A DNA stretch of 64,000 nt from Myxococcales bacterium. Lineage in GTDB: Bacteria; Myxococcota_A; Polyangia; Polyangiales; Ga0077539. Numbering within the stretch: position 1 is the first letter of the stretch; every line of letters begins with the position of its first letter. The stretch covers positions 310,001-374,000 of the forward strand of contig JAEUKI010000075.1 in assembly GCA_016793325.1 (NCBI GenBank). Reading direction: 5' to 3'. Below, piece after piece: positions 33,734 to 41,710 of the stretch. The notes beneath the pieces were generated by a model. That model had not been told where the DNA came from. It was given only the letters and a program-made list of their open reading frames with translations, and searched no databases. The position numbers were made by a program, and so were the translations under genes.

Positions 33734-35065
33734 CTAGTATCGGTAGTGCTCGGGCTTGAAGGGGCCCTGCGGATTCACGCCGATGTAGTCGGCCTGCTCC
33801 TTGTCGAGCTCGGTGAGCTCGACGCCGAGCTTCTTCAGGTGGAGCTTGGCGACCTTCTCGTCGAGGATCTTCGGCAGGACGTACACGCCGACGGCGTACT
33901 GGCCGGCCTTGGTCCACAGCTCGATCTGCGCGAGGACTTGGTTCGTGAAGCTCGCGGACATGACGAACGAGGGGTGGCCCGTGGCGCAGCCGAGGTTCAC
34001 GAGGCGGCCCGAGGCGAGGACCGTCAGGCGCTTTCCATCGGGGAAGATGTACTGGTCGACCTGGGGCTTGATGTTCTCTTTCTTGATCTCGGGGTTGTTC
34101 TCGAGCCAAGCGACCTGCACTTCGCTGTCGAAGTGGCCGATGTTGCAGAGGATGGCCTCGTCCTTCATCTGCTTCATGTGCTCGGCGCGGACGATGTCCT
34201 TGCAGCCCGTCGCGGTCACGACGATGTCCGCTTGCCCGACGACGGTCTCGAGCTTCTTGACCTCGTAGCCTTCCATCGCCGCCTGGAGCGCGCAGATGGG
34301 GTCGATCTCGGTCACGACCACGCGCGCGCCGAGCGCGCGGAGCGCCTGCGCGCTGCCCTTGCCCACGTCGCCATAGCCCGCGACGACCGCCATTTTGCCC
34401 GCGAACATGACGTCCGTGGCGCGCTTGATCCCGTCGCCGAGCGACTCGCGGCAGCCGTAGAGGTTGTCGAACTTCGACTTGGTCACCGAGTCGTTGACGT
34501 TGAACGCGGGGACCTTCAGGTGCCCGTGCTTGTGCATCTCGTAGAGGCGGTGAACGCCCGTGGTCGTCTCCTCCGAGAGCCCGCGGATGGGGTCGTCGCC
34601 GCCGAAGAGCTGCGCGTACTTCTTGTGGATCACGACGGTGAGGTCGCCGCCGTCATCGAGGATCATGTTGGGGCCCTTGCCGCCGGCGAACGCAAAGATC
34701 TGCTGATCGATGCACCAGTCGTACTCGGCCTCGGTCTCGCCCTTCCACGCGAAGACGGGCGTACCCGTCGCGGCGATCGCGGCCGCGGCCTGGTCCTGCG
34801 TCGAGAAGATGTTGCAGCTCGTCCAGGTCACTTCGGCGCCGAGCTCTTGCAGCGTCTCGATGAGCACCGCGGTCTGAATCGTCATGTGCAGGCAGCCCGC
34901 GATGCGCGCGCCCTTCAGGGGCTTCTTCGGGCCGTACTCCTCGCGCAGGGCCATCAGCCCCGGCATCTCCTTCTCGGCGATGCGGATCTCCTTGCGGCCC
35001 CAGTCCGCGAGGGACATGTCCGCGACCTTGTACTTACCAGCGACTTCGTTCGGCAACTTCGACAT
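33734..35065 (-). CDS. ahcY: Adenosylhomocysteinase
   Basis: A 443-residue NAD-dependent enzyme hydrolysing S-adenosylhomocysteine to adenosine and homocysteine, removing a methyltransferase inhibitor. Start ATG at 35065 (MSKLPNEVAGKYKVADMSLA). GCLHMTIQTAVLIETL, TSCNIFSTQDQAAAAI, VAGYGDVGKGSAQALRALGA (NAD-binding GxGxxGxG-like motif), NVNDSVTKSKFDN (catalytic Lys/Asp region) and a C-terminal KPEHYRY are family hallmarks. It lies between the ArsR-methyltransferase gene (67 bp upstream) and pncB. No SAH riboswitch motif could be seen upstream. Confidence 0.97.
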   Translation of the reverse strand: MSKLPNEVAGKYKVADMSLADWGRKEIRIAEKEMPGLMALREEYGPKKPLKGARIAGCLHMTIQTAVLIETLQELGAEVTWTSCNIFSTQDQAAAAIAATGTPVFAWKGETEAEYDWCIDQQIFAFAGGKGPNMILDDGGDLTVVIHKKYAQLFGGDDPIRGLSEETTTGVHRLYEMHKHGHLKVPAFNVNDSVTKSKFDNLYGCRESLGDGIKRATDVMFAGKMAVVAGYGDVGKGSAQALRALGARVVVTEIDPICALQAAMEGYEVKKLETVVGQADIVVTATGCKDIVRAEHMKQMKDEAILCNIGHFDSEVQVAWLENNPEIKKENIKPQVDQYIFPDGKRLTVLASGRLVNLGCATGHPSFVMSASFTNQVLAQIELWTKAGQYAVGVYVLPKILDEKVAKLHLKKLGVELTELDKEQADYIGVNPQGPFKPEHYRY

Positions 35066-35132
35066 GGTCTCTTCTCTCTTCTTTCGTGCGCTCCGTCGGG
35101 AGCCTTGTTCGATACTTGAAATTGTGTGATGT

Positions 35133-36110
35133 TTATTCTCTCGCGCCGACCGCGACGATCCAGCGCACCGCGCGGTCGGGCCCGGCGCCCCGGTAGGTCG
35201 ACGGGACCTCTCGCGCCCCGCGCCACGCGAGCCCCGCGCGCTCGAAGAACGCCTCGAGCTCGCGCTCTTCGAAGCCGAGCCACAGGTCCGCTTGCTGTGT
35301 GCGAAGCGCCTCGTCGTCGTGCCTCGCGTAGTCGAGCACCACGAGCGCGCCCCCCTTGCGAACGAGCGACGCGAGCGCGCGCACTGCTTCGGCGGGCTTG
35401 GGCGCGTGGTGCAAGACGCGCGCGGCGAGCACGAGGTCCGCGCCGTCTTTCACGTGCTCTTTCAGCGATCGATCGAGCTCGCTGCGGACGAGCGTGACGT
35501 TCTTGTGGCCGCGCGCGACGAGCCTCTCGCGGCACGCCTCGAGCTGCGCGTCGCTTCGGTCCACGGCGATCACGCGATCGAACGCCGGCGCGAGCGCGTC
35601 GAGCGCAGCCCCGTCCCCCGTCCCCGCGTCGATCGCGAGCTCGCGCCTCGGCAGCAGCGACGCGAGCGCAAACACGTACGCGCCCCACTCGGACGGCGTG
35701 CCCGCGCTCGTCGCCGCGCTCGTCCGCGTCCGCGCGAAGAACTCGCGCGTGCCCTTGTCTCTCGCTCGCACCACGTCGCTCACGCGCGCGAGCGATCCGT
35801 CCCGCTCGCAGAGCGTTCGCCCCGTCGCGAGCGCGTCGCTCACCACCGCGTCGCGCGCCGCGTCGGGCTCGAGCTTGAGCAGCGTCCAAGTGCCCTGCCG
35901 GCGGTCGGACAAGAGCCCCGCTTGTCGGAGCGTCGCCGCGTGGCGCGAGACGTTGGGCTGCGACTCTTCGAGCAGCTCCGCCAGCTCGCTGACGGCCAGC
36001 TCGTCTTCGCCCGCCAACGCGAGCAGCCGCAGCCGCAATGGCTCGGACAGGAGTCGATACAACTCCCATCGCTCAGCGCGTGTCGGTGCGGTCGAAACCA
36101 AGGCGGGCAA
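35133..36110 (-). CDS. ArsR-family regulator fused to SAM methyltransferase
   Basis: A 325-residue protein from TTG at 36110; TTG at 36101 is possible, and no ATG or GTG is near. The N-terminal ArsR winged helix (LLSEPLRLRLLALAGEDELA, SELAELLEESQPNVSRHAAT, LRQAGLLSDRRQGTWTLLKL) is joined to a class-I methyltransferase domain (AIDAGTGDGAALDALAP, DRVIAVDRSDAQLEACRERL, DLVLAARVLHHAPKPAEAVR). Such ArsR-methyltransferase fusions often neighbour methionine/SAM-cycle genes and are proposed regulators of them. Here ahcY is immediately downstream. An inverted repeat sits just upstream of the start. Confidence 0.9.
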   Translation of the reverse strand: MPALVSTAPTRAERWELYRLLSEPLRLRLLALAGEDELAVSELAELLEESQPNVSRHAATLRQAGLLSDRRQGTWTLLKLEPDAARDAVVSDALATGRTLCERDGSLARVSDVVRARDKGTREFFARTRTSAATSAGTPSEWGAYVFALASLLPRRELAIDAGTGDGAALDALAPAFDRVIAVDRSDAQLEACRERLVARGHKNVTLVRSELDRSLKEHVKDGADLVLAARVLHHAPKPAEAVRALASLVRKGGALVVLDYARHDDEALRTQQADLWLGFEERELEAFFERAGLAWRGAREVPSTYRGAGPDRAVRWIVAVGARE

Positions 36111-36115
36111 TATAT

Positions 36116-36131
36116 ATACGTTGATGCGTAT
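36116..36131. promoter_or_regulatory. Inverted repeat upstream of ArsR-methyltransferase gene
   Basis: ATACG (36116-36120), 6 bp, CGTAT (36127-36131): a dyad in an AT-rich stretch (TATATATACG...) starting 5 bp before the likely start codon. ArsR-type regulators often bind a dyad overlapping their own promoter, so autoregulation is plausible. Confidence 0.45.
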
Positions 36132-36223
36132 GAATGCAAGTCATGTTCGGATGACCCTCCCGCGCGTGCCTCGACGCGTTGGCCCGAAATCTGCGTTTCG
36201 TTCTCGCCGAGGCAGCCCCGACC

Positions 36224-37054
36224 ATGACTCGAACCACCGCAGGACGGAGAGCGATCGAACACGCAACTGGCGCTCTTCGTGCGGTTTCTCCGGAAGCGGC
36301 CGAGGTCGGTCGCGTGGTTCGTCGGTGGCACAATCACCTCGCAGAAACGCAATCGTTCGTTCGGTTGGCGCTTTCGTTTTTGCAATCCTCGTGGCCCAAC
36401 GCCGAGCAGCGCGCACATGTCGGAGCGCTCTTCGCCGTCGAGGCCCGAACGCTCGCGATGCTCCCCGCGATCGACACGAGTGATCTGCACACGGGCCTCA
36501 CGCCCAACCAGTCGGGCATCACCCCGGTTCGTCCCGACGCGACTCGCGCTGCGCAATACCTCCGCGCGCTGCGCGAGCGCGTGTGCGCGTGGCTTCGCTC
36601 GGTGTCCACTGCCGCGCAGTCGGGCGTCGCGATCGAGCCCCTCGCGCGCGCGCTCGACGGCGCGCGGAGCGAGCTCGTGGCGGCGCTCGAGCTGCTCGAG
36701 CTCTTGCTCTTTCCCCGCGAGGTCGACCCGATCGTCGAGTGTTCCGAGGCCGTCGAGCGCGCGGCCGCAGCGCTCTCGCGCAAAGTCGCCATCGACGCCA
36801 AGGACCGCGCGCACGTCCCGCAGGTGCGAGGCCTCCTTCGATTGATCGGCGCGATGATCGCGGACGCTGAAGACGGCGCGATCGTCCGCGTCTCGCACTC
36901 GAGCACGCGCGCGAGCTTCGAGGTCCCGTCGACCCGCGAGGCGCAAGGCGAAGACCGCTGGGCGTTCTTGAAATTCTGTGCCTACCTCGGTCGCATGCAC
37001 TTCGACCGCGACGACGTCCGCGCCAAGCTCCTCGTCCCGCTGGCTGTGTCCTGA
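36224..37054 (+). CDS. Unknown protein, C-terminus faintly like a degenerate HATPase domain
   Basis: A 276-residue protein from ATG at 36224; a TTG at 36179 would add 15 residues. The N-terminal two-thirds is helical (VVRRWHNHLAETQSFVRLAL, AVEARTLAMLPAI, RALRERVCAWLRSV). The end (AAALSRKVAIDAKDRAHVPQ, VRGLLRLIGAMIADAED, GAIVRVSHSSTRASFEVP) has the length and rhythm of the N-box/G-box part of histidine-kinase ATPase domains, but without the key Asn and Gly residues. I do not assign a function. It lies convergent to pssA (4 bp apart), and 113 bp after the start of the ArsR-methyltransferase gene. Confidence 0.65.
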   Translation: MTRTTAGRRAIEHATGALRAVSPEAAEVGRVVRRWHNHLAETQSFVRLALSFLQSSWPNAEQRAHVGALFAVEARTLAMLPAIDTSDLHTGLTPNQSGITPVRPDATRAAQYLRALRERVCAWLRSVSTAAQSGVAIEPLARALDGARSELVAALELLELLLFPREVDPIVECSEAVERAAAALSRKVAIDAKDRAHVPQVRGLLRLIGAMIADAEDGAIVRVSHSSTRASFEVPSTREAQGEDRWAFLKFCAYLGRMHFDRDDVRAKLLVPLAVS

Positions 37055-37058
37055 GCGC

Positions 37059-37751
37059 TCAGGGCTTTGGCACGCGGAGCGTCTTGCTGATCATCGCGCT
37101 CCCGCTCAGCGCGTAGAGCAGCACGATGGGGTGCAGGACGAACGGCCCGATCCCATGCGATCCCAGCGGAAGCCCGTCGTGCACGAGGCCCTTCGACGCG
37201 AGGACCGCGAGGACGATCGCGATCGAGAGGCTCGTGGGGATGGGCGTCCCTTCGTAGTACTTCACCTTGCCCGAGTCGTCCGAGAGCTGCGAGGCGGTGG
37301 CGTTGTACCGCGCGAGCCGCGAGATCCCGCAGCCCACGAAGTACACGAGCGCGAGCGCGTCCCATCCTCCGCGGAGCCCCAGCGCGAACCCGAGCGCCGC
37401 GGGCGCCACGCCGAACGCGACAGCGTCCGCGAGCGAGTCGAGCTCCTGGCCGAGCAGCGACACTTCTCCGCGGAAGCGCGCGATGCGACCGTCGAGAAAG
37501 TCGCACGCGAGCGACACCGGCAACAGCGCGAACGCCGTCCACAGCGCGGTCCGATCGCGATCGACGCAATAGCGCATCGACGCGAGCACCGAGCCCATCC
37601 CCGCGAACCCGTTGCAGAGCGTAAACAAGTCCGCGAGCTGAAAGTCTCGGATCATCGAGAACCGGCGGACCTTCGAGCGCGCGCCCTCGTTCGGCGGCGC
37701 GCTGGACGGCGCATCAGGCGGCGCATCGGGCATCGTTCGCGTGTACACCAT
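37059..37751 (-). CDS. pssA: CDP-diacylglycerol-serine O-phosphatidyltransferase
   Basis: A 230-residue multi-spanning membrane enzyme making phosphatidylserine from CDP-diacylglycerol and serine. ATG at 37751, or ATG at 37733 (MPDAPPDAPSSAPP) as an alternative. The CDP-alcohol phosphotransferase motif is exact: DGRIARFRGEVSLLGQELD followed by SLAD, i.e. DG-x2-AR-x8-G-x3-D-x3-D. YYEGTPIPTSLS and about six hydrophobic helices agree. The Pro/Ala-rich first 25 residues are a species-specific extension. It is divergent from the DTW-domain gene, with starts only 6 bp apart. Confidence 0.93.
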   Translation of the reverse strand: MVYTRTMPDAPPDAPSSAPPNEGARSKVRRFSMIRDFQLADLFTLCNGFAGMGSVLASMRYCVDRDRTALWTAFALLPVSLACDFLDGRIARFRGEVSLLGQELDSLADAVAFGVAPAALGFALGLRGGWDALALVYFVGCGISRLARYNATASQLSDDSGKVKYYEGTPIPTSLSIAIVLAVLASKGLVHDGLPLGSHGIGPFVLHPIVLLYALSGSAMISKTLRVPKP

Positions 37752-37757
37752 AGCACC

Positions 37758-39008
37758 GTGGCGAACGAGCCAGACTCACGGTCCAACGAGCCCGCTGCGT
37801 GGCAGCCGCGCGAGCAGTGCGAGCGCTGCAAGCGCCCGAAGGTCGTCTGCTACTGCGCCCACGTGCGCGAGGTCGAGACGCACACGCGCGTGGTGATCGT
37901 GCAGCACCCGCGAGAGGCGGATGTTCCCATCAACACGGCGCGGATCGCGAGGCTGTGTCTGCCGAACAGCGAGCTCGTGGTGACCGTCGAAGCGGACGAA
38001 GAAGAGACCATCCGCGCGCTCGTCGCGAGGGCGGGCGAGGGCGGCGTAGGGCTCTTGTTTCCCGGCGACGAGACCAAGGACATCCGCGAGCTCGGCGACG
38101 ACCCGCGCGGACAACGGACGCTCGTCGTCGTCGACGGAACATGGTGGCAAGCCGCCAAGGTGCTCAAGAAGAGCCCCGGCCTCGCGTCGCTCCCGCGCTA
38201 CGGGCTGATCCCGACGAGCCCGAGCAACTATCGCATTCGAAAAGAGCCGTCGATCGAGTGCCTCTCGACCATCGAAGCGCTCGTCGAGGCCCTCTCTGCG
38301 ATCGAGGGCCCGTCGGTCGATCCGCGCGCGCTCCTCGCGCCCTTCGAGGCCATGGTGGACTATCAGCTCGAGTACGCGCGCTCGGGCGCCGGGTACGGGC
38401 GACACAAGAAATCAAAGAAGCCCGATCGACGCAGAGAGGTCCCCGACGAGCTCGCGCGCACGCCTACTGGGGTCATCGTCGCGTACGCCGAGAGCAACGC
38501 GTGGCCCTTCGATCGCGCGGATCGGCCCGAGCCCGAGCTCGTTCACTGGGTCGCCGAGCGCCTCGACGACGGAGCTCGCGGCGAGTGGATCATCGCGCCT
38601 CGCAAAGAGCTCGCCCCCGCGACGCCGACGTTCACCGAGCTCGACGAGGCGACGCTGCGCGCGGGGACCTCGGTCGCGCAATTCGCGCGCGAGTGGACCG
38701 CGTTTTGCGCGTCGTCCACCACGCTCGCGACGTGGAACCCGATCGCCGCCGCCCTCCTCGAGCGCGCCCTCGCTGACGCGTCGTGCGCGAGCGTTCCTCC
38801 GCGCTGGCTCGACCTTCGCCCCGCGGCCGCACGCTATTTCAAGACCCGCATCGGGACGCTCGCCGAGTGCTCCCCTCGCTTCGGCCCCGTCGCGCTCGAT
38901 CGTTGGGCCAAGGGCCGCGCCGGCGCGCGGATCCTCCACGTCGCTCACATCGCTCGCGCCCTTCGCGCCGAAGCGCTGCGGCCGCTGGAAGAGCCCGATC
39001 AATCGTAA
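37758..39008 (+). CDS. DTW-domain protein (TapT-like) with extra C-terminal region
   Basis: A 416-residue protein from GTG at 37758. Residues 1-225 match the DTW-domain family: zinc-type cysteines (Cys21, Cys24, Cys31, Cys33 in CERCKRPKVVCYC), VVIVQHPREADVPINTARIA, DGTWWQAAKVL (Asp126 and the DxTW motif) and YRIRKEPSIECLSTIEAL. TapT/YfiP members transfer aminocarboxypropyl to tRNA uridine (acp3U). Residues about 230-416 form a separate region (TPTGVIVAYAESNAWPFD, WIIAPRKELAPATPTFTELD) absent from typical TapT and unrecognised. It lies divergent to pssA; the tight spacing suggests a shared promoter region. Confidence 0.88.
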   Translation: MANEPDSRSNEPAAWQPREQCERCKRPKVVCYCAHVREVETHTRVVIVQHPREADVPINTARIARLCLPNSELVVTVEADEEETIRALVARAGEGGVGLLFPGDETKDIRELGDDPRGQRTLVVVDGTWWQAAKVLKKSPGLASLPRYGLIPTSPSNYRIRKEPSIECLSTIEALVEALSAIEGPSVDPRALLAPFEAMVDYQLEYARSGAGYGRHKKSKKPDRRREVPDELARTPTGVIVAYAESNAWPFDRADRPEPELVHWVAERLDDGARGEWIIAPRKELAPATPTFTELDEATLRAGTSVAQFAREWTAFCASSTTLATWNPIAAALLERALADASCASVPPRWLDLRPAAARYFKTRIGTLAECSPRFGPVALDRWAKGRAGARILHVAHIARALRAEALRPLEEPDQS

Positions 39009-39049
39009 CCGAGTTGCAACTGTATGAGCGATGTACTAACGACATCGCC

Positions 39050-39757
39050 ATGCGAACGCCGTCTCTGCTCGCGCTCTCGATCGCGCTCGTTGCGTGCGCG
39101 AGCCCGGTGACCCCTGCGCCCGACGCCGGCAGCGACGCTGCGCTCGAGGCGTCGCTCGGCGCCTGCGGACTCCCTTCGTCCGGCGTGTGCCGGGGCCAGA
39201 CCTACGGCTACTGCGAGGGCACCGAGGTCGTCGAGCTCGACTGCGCGAGCACTGGAGGTCGGTGCGCTTCGATCGCTGGCGCTGACTTCGTCGCGTGCTT
39301 GCAGCCCGTCGGCGCCAGCTGCCGCACGGTCGTCCCCCACGGGAGCCACAGTCACCTCGTGTTTCAGTACTGCGACGGCCCGACCGCGGGCTGCCTCCAA
39401 GACCGCGAGGGCGGCCGCTGCGTCGCAGACCTCGGGGCGTGCGTCGATACGGACATCGACTCGTGCCGCGGGCAGCGGATCATCTCGAACTGCCGCGCAG
39501 GACAGGCGATCGCCATCGACTGCGCGTCCATCGGCGCTCGCTGCGACGCCGCGGCGCGCGCGTGCGTGGGCGTTCCGCTCGGGGCTCCGTGCGACCGCGT
39601 GCGGCGCCGCTGCGCCGAGGGGACGAGCTGTCAGATGAACCGCGGCGACGTCACGGGCGTCTGCGTCGCGCCCGGCGCCGATGCTGGAGCGGACGCTGCG
39701 CCCGAAGCTGGGAGCGACGCCGCGGTCGACGCGTCGAGCGACGTGTCTTCTGGGTGA
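39050..39757 (+). CDS. Cysteine-rich surface lipoprotein
   Basis: A 235-residue lipoprotein from ATG at 39050, with a signal ending IALVACAS and an Asp/Ala linker (PDAGSDAALEAS). It has two related halves of cysteine-containing motifs, each with an RGQ element (CRGQTYGYCEGTEVVELDCA and CRGQRIISNCRAGQAIAIDC, then RCDAAARAC). These resemble the repeats common in myxobacterial secreted proteins. It ends in another acidic Asp/Ala-rich tail. No enzymatic motif was seen. It is convergent with the small lipoprotein at 39763-40074. Confidence 0.85.
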   Translation: MRTPSLLALSIALVACASPVTPAPDAGSDAALEASLGACGLPSSGVCRGQTYGYCEGTEVVELDCASTGGRCASIAGADFVACLQPVGASCRTVVPHGSHSHLVFQYCDGPTAGCLQDREGGRCVADLGACVDTDIDSCRGQRIISNCRAGQAIAIDCASIGARCDAAARACVGVPLGAPCDRVRRRCAEGTSCQMNRGDVTGVCVAPGADAGADAAPEAGSDAAVDASSDVSSG

Positions 39758-39762
39758 CGGGA

Positions 39763-40074
39763 TCAGCCGCCCGAAGCGCCGGCGTCGTCCGAGCACGCCG
39801 CGACGCAGCGCGCGAGGTTCATGCTGCACGTCGCCTCGGTGGACGAGGCGTTCTCTGCGATCGCGTGACACTCGCGGGTCGTCATGTTGCGGTCTTCGAC
39901 CGGGTGGCACGCGTCTTCGATCGCGACACAGCTCGGGCGCGACATCGCCGCGTCGGTGTTCATGGACGCGTCCGCGGGGGTGACGCCCGTGTCCGTCGCC
40001 GCGTCGGTGCCAGGGTTGGCGGGAGCGCAAGCCGCGAGAACCATCGCGGCCACCATGATCAATGCGTTCTTCAT
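39763..40074 (-). CDS. Small lipoprotein
   Basis: A 103-residue lipoprotein from ATG at 40074 with a signal ending MVLAACAP and an acidic/Thr linker (TDAATDTGVTPADASMNTDA). Five cysteines follow (PSCVAIEDACHPVEDRNM, HAIAENASSTEATCSMNLAR, CVAAC), suggesting one or two disulfide loops. Composition and structure resemble the Cys-rich surface lipoproteins elsewhere in the window. The function is unknown. Confidence 0.82.
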   Translation of the reverse strand: MKNALIMVAAMVLAACAPANPGTDAATDTGVTPADASMNTDAAMSRPSCVAIEDACHPVEDRNMTTRECHAIAENASSTEATCSMNLARCVAACSDDAGASGG

Positions 40075-40107
40075 GGCGTCGGAGGTAGCGCAGGTGAGAT
40101 GTTAAAT

Positions 40108-40137
40108 GCAATCGGTATGCAGATGATTTTTGATTGC
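40108..40137. repeat. AT-rich inverted repeat after histidine-kinase gene
   Basis: GCAATC (40108-40113) and GATTGC (40132-40137) are inverted copies separated by 18 bp in an AT-rich stretch, next to the histidine-kinase stop codon at 40137. It could be a transcript-end structure; no long T tract follows, so confidence is low. Confidence 0.3.
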
Positions 40138-41672
40138 TATTGATCGGTTGTTGCGTTTTCGCCGGTGCTCGCCGCGGGGAGCTCGACGCGCAAGAGCGCT
40201 CCGCGGGCGCCGTCCGGGCGGGCGAGGGCGCGGAGCGTTCCTCCGGCCTGATCGACGAGGGACGCGCAGATCGCGAGGCCGAGCCCCGTGCCTGCGCCCG
40301 CGGGCTTGGTCGTGAAAAAAGGCTCGAACACGCGCTCGCGCAGGGACTCGTCGATGCCCGGGCCGTCGTCTTCGACGTCGATCCTCACGCGCCCGTCGAC
40401 GACCGTCGCGCGAATCGAGAGCGCTCCCTTCGCGGTCTCTTCGCCGGGCTTCTTCATCGCGTCCGCGGCGTTGAGCGTGAGGTTCAACAGCACTTGCACG
40501 AGTCGATCGTTCGAGAGCGTGACGGTCGGGAGCGACGACGCGACGTCCACCGTGAGCGCGATGTCCTTCACGCTCTTCTGGGGTTCGAGCAAGCGTCGGA
40601 CTTGATCCACTGCGTCGAACACATCGCCCGGCTGTTCGGCGACGGTCTCGCTCGTCGGTCGCGCCCGCGCGTAGTCGAGCAGGTCGCGCACCGTCCGGTG
40701 GATGCGCTCGGCTTCGCGTCCGATTCGCTTGGAAAAATCCTGCACTTCGTCGTCTTCGAGCCCGCCCTCTCGCATGACGTCCGCGAGGCCGACGATCGCC
40801 GCGAGGGGGTTTCCGATTTCGTGTGCGATGCCCGCGGCGAGGCGACCGACGACCGCGAGCCGCTCGGTGCGAACGAGCTGCGCGTGCGCTTCGCGTAGCT
40901 CGGCTTGCGCGCGTTCGAGCTCGTGAATCCGCGCGGACAGCTCGGCCTCGCGCGCCGAGAGATCCTCGGTCATCACGTTGAAGGCCACCGCGGCGCGAGA
41001 GATCTCCCGCGCGCCTCGCGGCTCGGCGCGGGCCTCGCGGTTTCCTGCGGCGACGCGCTCGGCGGCGCGCGTGAGGGCCTCGAGCGGCCGCACGGTGTAC
41101 CTCGTGAGCAGCGCGTAGAGCACGAACAGCGCCGCCGAAGACGCCACGAGCGTGTAGAGCAGAACGCCCGCCACGAGCCCGCGCTCGTTCGACGACTGCG
41201 CGAGCGAGACCTCCGCGGCGACCGCGCCTCCACGCGGGAGCGCCACGACGAGGCGCAGCGTCGTCGAGCGCTCGTCCACCGAGTCGACGAGCGGCGCGCG
41301 CGGAAGGGCGAGCACGAAGTTTCCCGCGCGGGCGATCGGGCGTCCGTCCGCGTCGAGCACGGCCACCGCGGAGAGAGCTCCCTCGCCGACGGTGTCGGTC
41401 ACCAGCGGTTCGAGCGAGCTTCGGTCCGCAGGAAGCAGCGCGATTTGCCCCGCGACCGCGCGAACGAGCGTGACGCCCGCGCGCTTGCGCACCGCGCGCG
41501 ACGTGGCCGCCGTCAGCGGTCGAATCGCGGCGTTTGCGAGCACCGCGGCGATCGCCAGCACCACGACGAGCGCGAGCGCGATCTGCGCGCGAAGCCCCAG
41601 CGTCGCCTGCGTCGGAGTCGAGAGCGAGTCGCGCGCGCGCGACACCGGTTCGAGCGCGTTCGGGTTGCGCAT
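40137..41672 (-). CDS. Membrane sensor histidine kinase
   Basis: A 511-residue protein: an N-terminal membrane helix (about residues 25-50), an approximately 120-residue periplasmic part (GALSAVAVLDADGRPIARAG), a second helix (about residues 165-190), a HAMP linker (VRPLEALTRAAERVAAG), a coiled coil (SARIHELERAQAELREAHAQ) and the kinase core. The H-box is AGIAHEIGNPLAAIVG (phospho-acceptor His), with N-box LNLTLNAADAMKK and G-boxes DDGPGI and GAGTGLGLAI. It is NtrB-type in style. No response regulator is adjacent, so it is orphan here. It follows rsmA by 38 bp on the same strand and may be co-transcribed. Confidence 0.95.
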   Translation of the reverse strand: MRNPNALEPVSRARDSLSTPTQATLGLRAQIALALVVVLAIAAVLANAAIRPLTAATSRAVRKRAGVTLVRAVAGQIALLPADRSSLEPLVTDTVGEGALSAVAVLDADGRPIARAGNFVLALPRAPLVDSVDERSTTLRLVVALPRGGAVAAEVSLAQSSNERGLVAGVLLYTLVASSAALFVLYALLTRYTVRPLEALTRAAERVAAGNREARAEPRGAREISRAAVAFNVMTEDLSAREAELSARIHELERAQAELREAHAQLVRTERLAVVGRLAAGIAHEIGNPLAAIVGLADVMREGGLEDDEVQDFSKRIGREAERIHRTVRDLLDYARARPTSETVAEQPGDVFDAVDQVRRLLEPQKSVKDIALTVDVASSLPTVTLSNDRLVQVLLNLTLNAADAMKKPGEETAKGALSIRATVVDGRVRIDVEDDGPGIDESLRERVFEPFFTTKPAGAGTGLGLAICASLVDQAGGTLRALARPDGARGALLRVELPAASTGENATTDQ

Positions 41673-41710
41673 GCGTCGGTGATGCTAGCAAACGCGCTCG
41701 CGCGATTCGC

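Noticed and set aside
35066..35132. SAH riboswitch upstream of adenosylhomocysteinase
   Set aside because: A small GCTCC/GGAGC hairpin is present, but the SAH-riboswitch consensus loops and conserved segments were not seen in these 67 bp.
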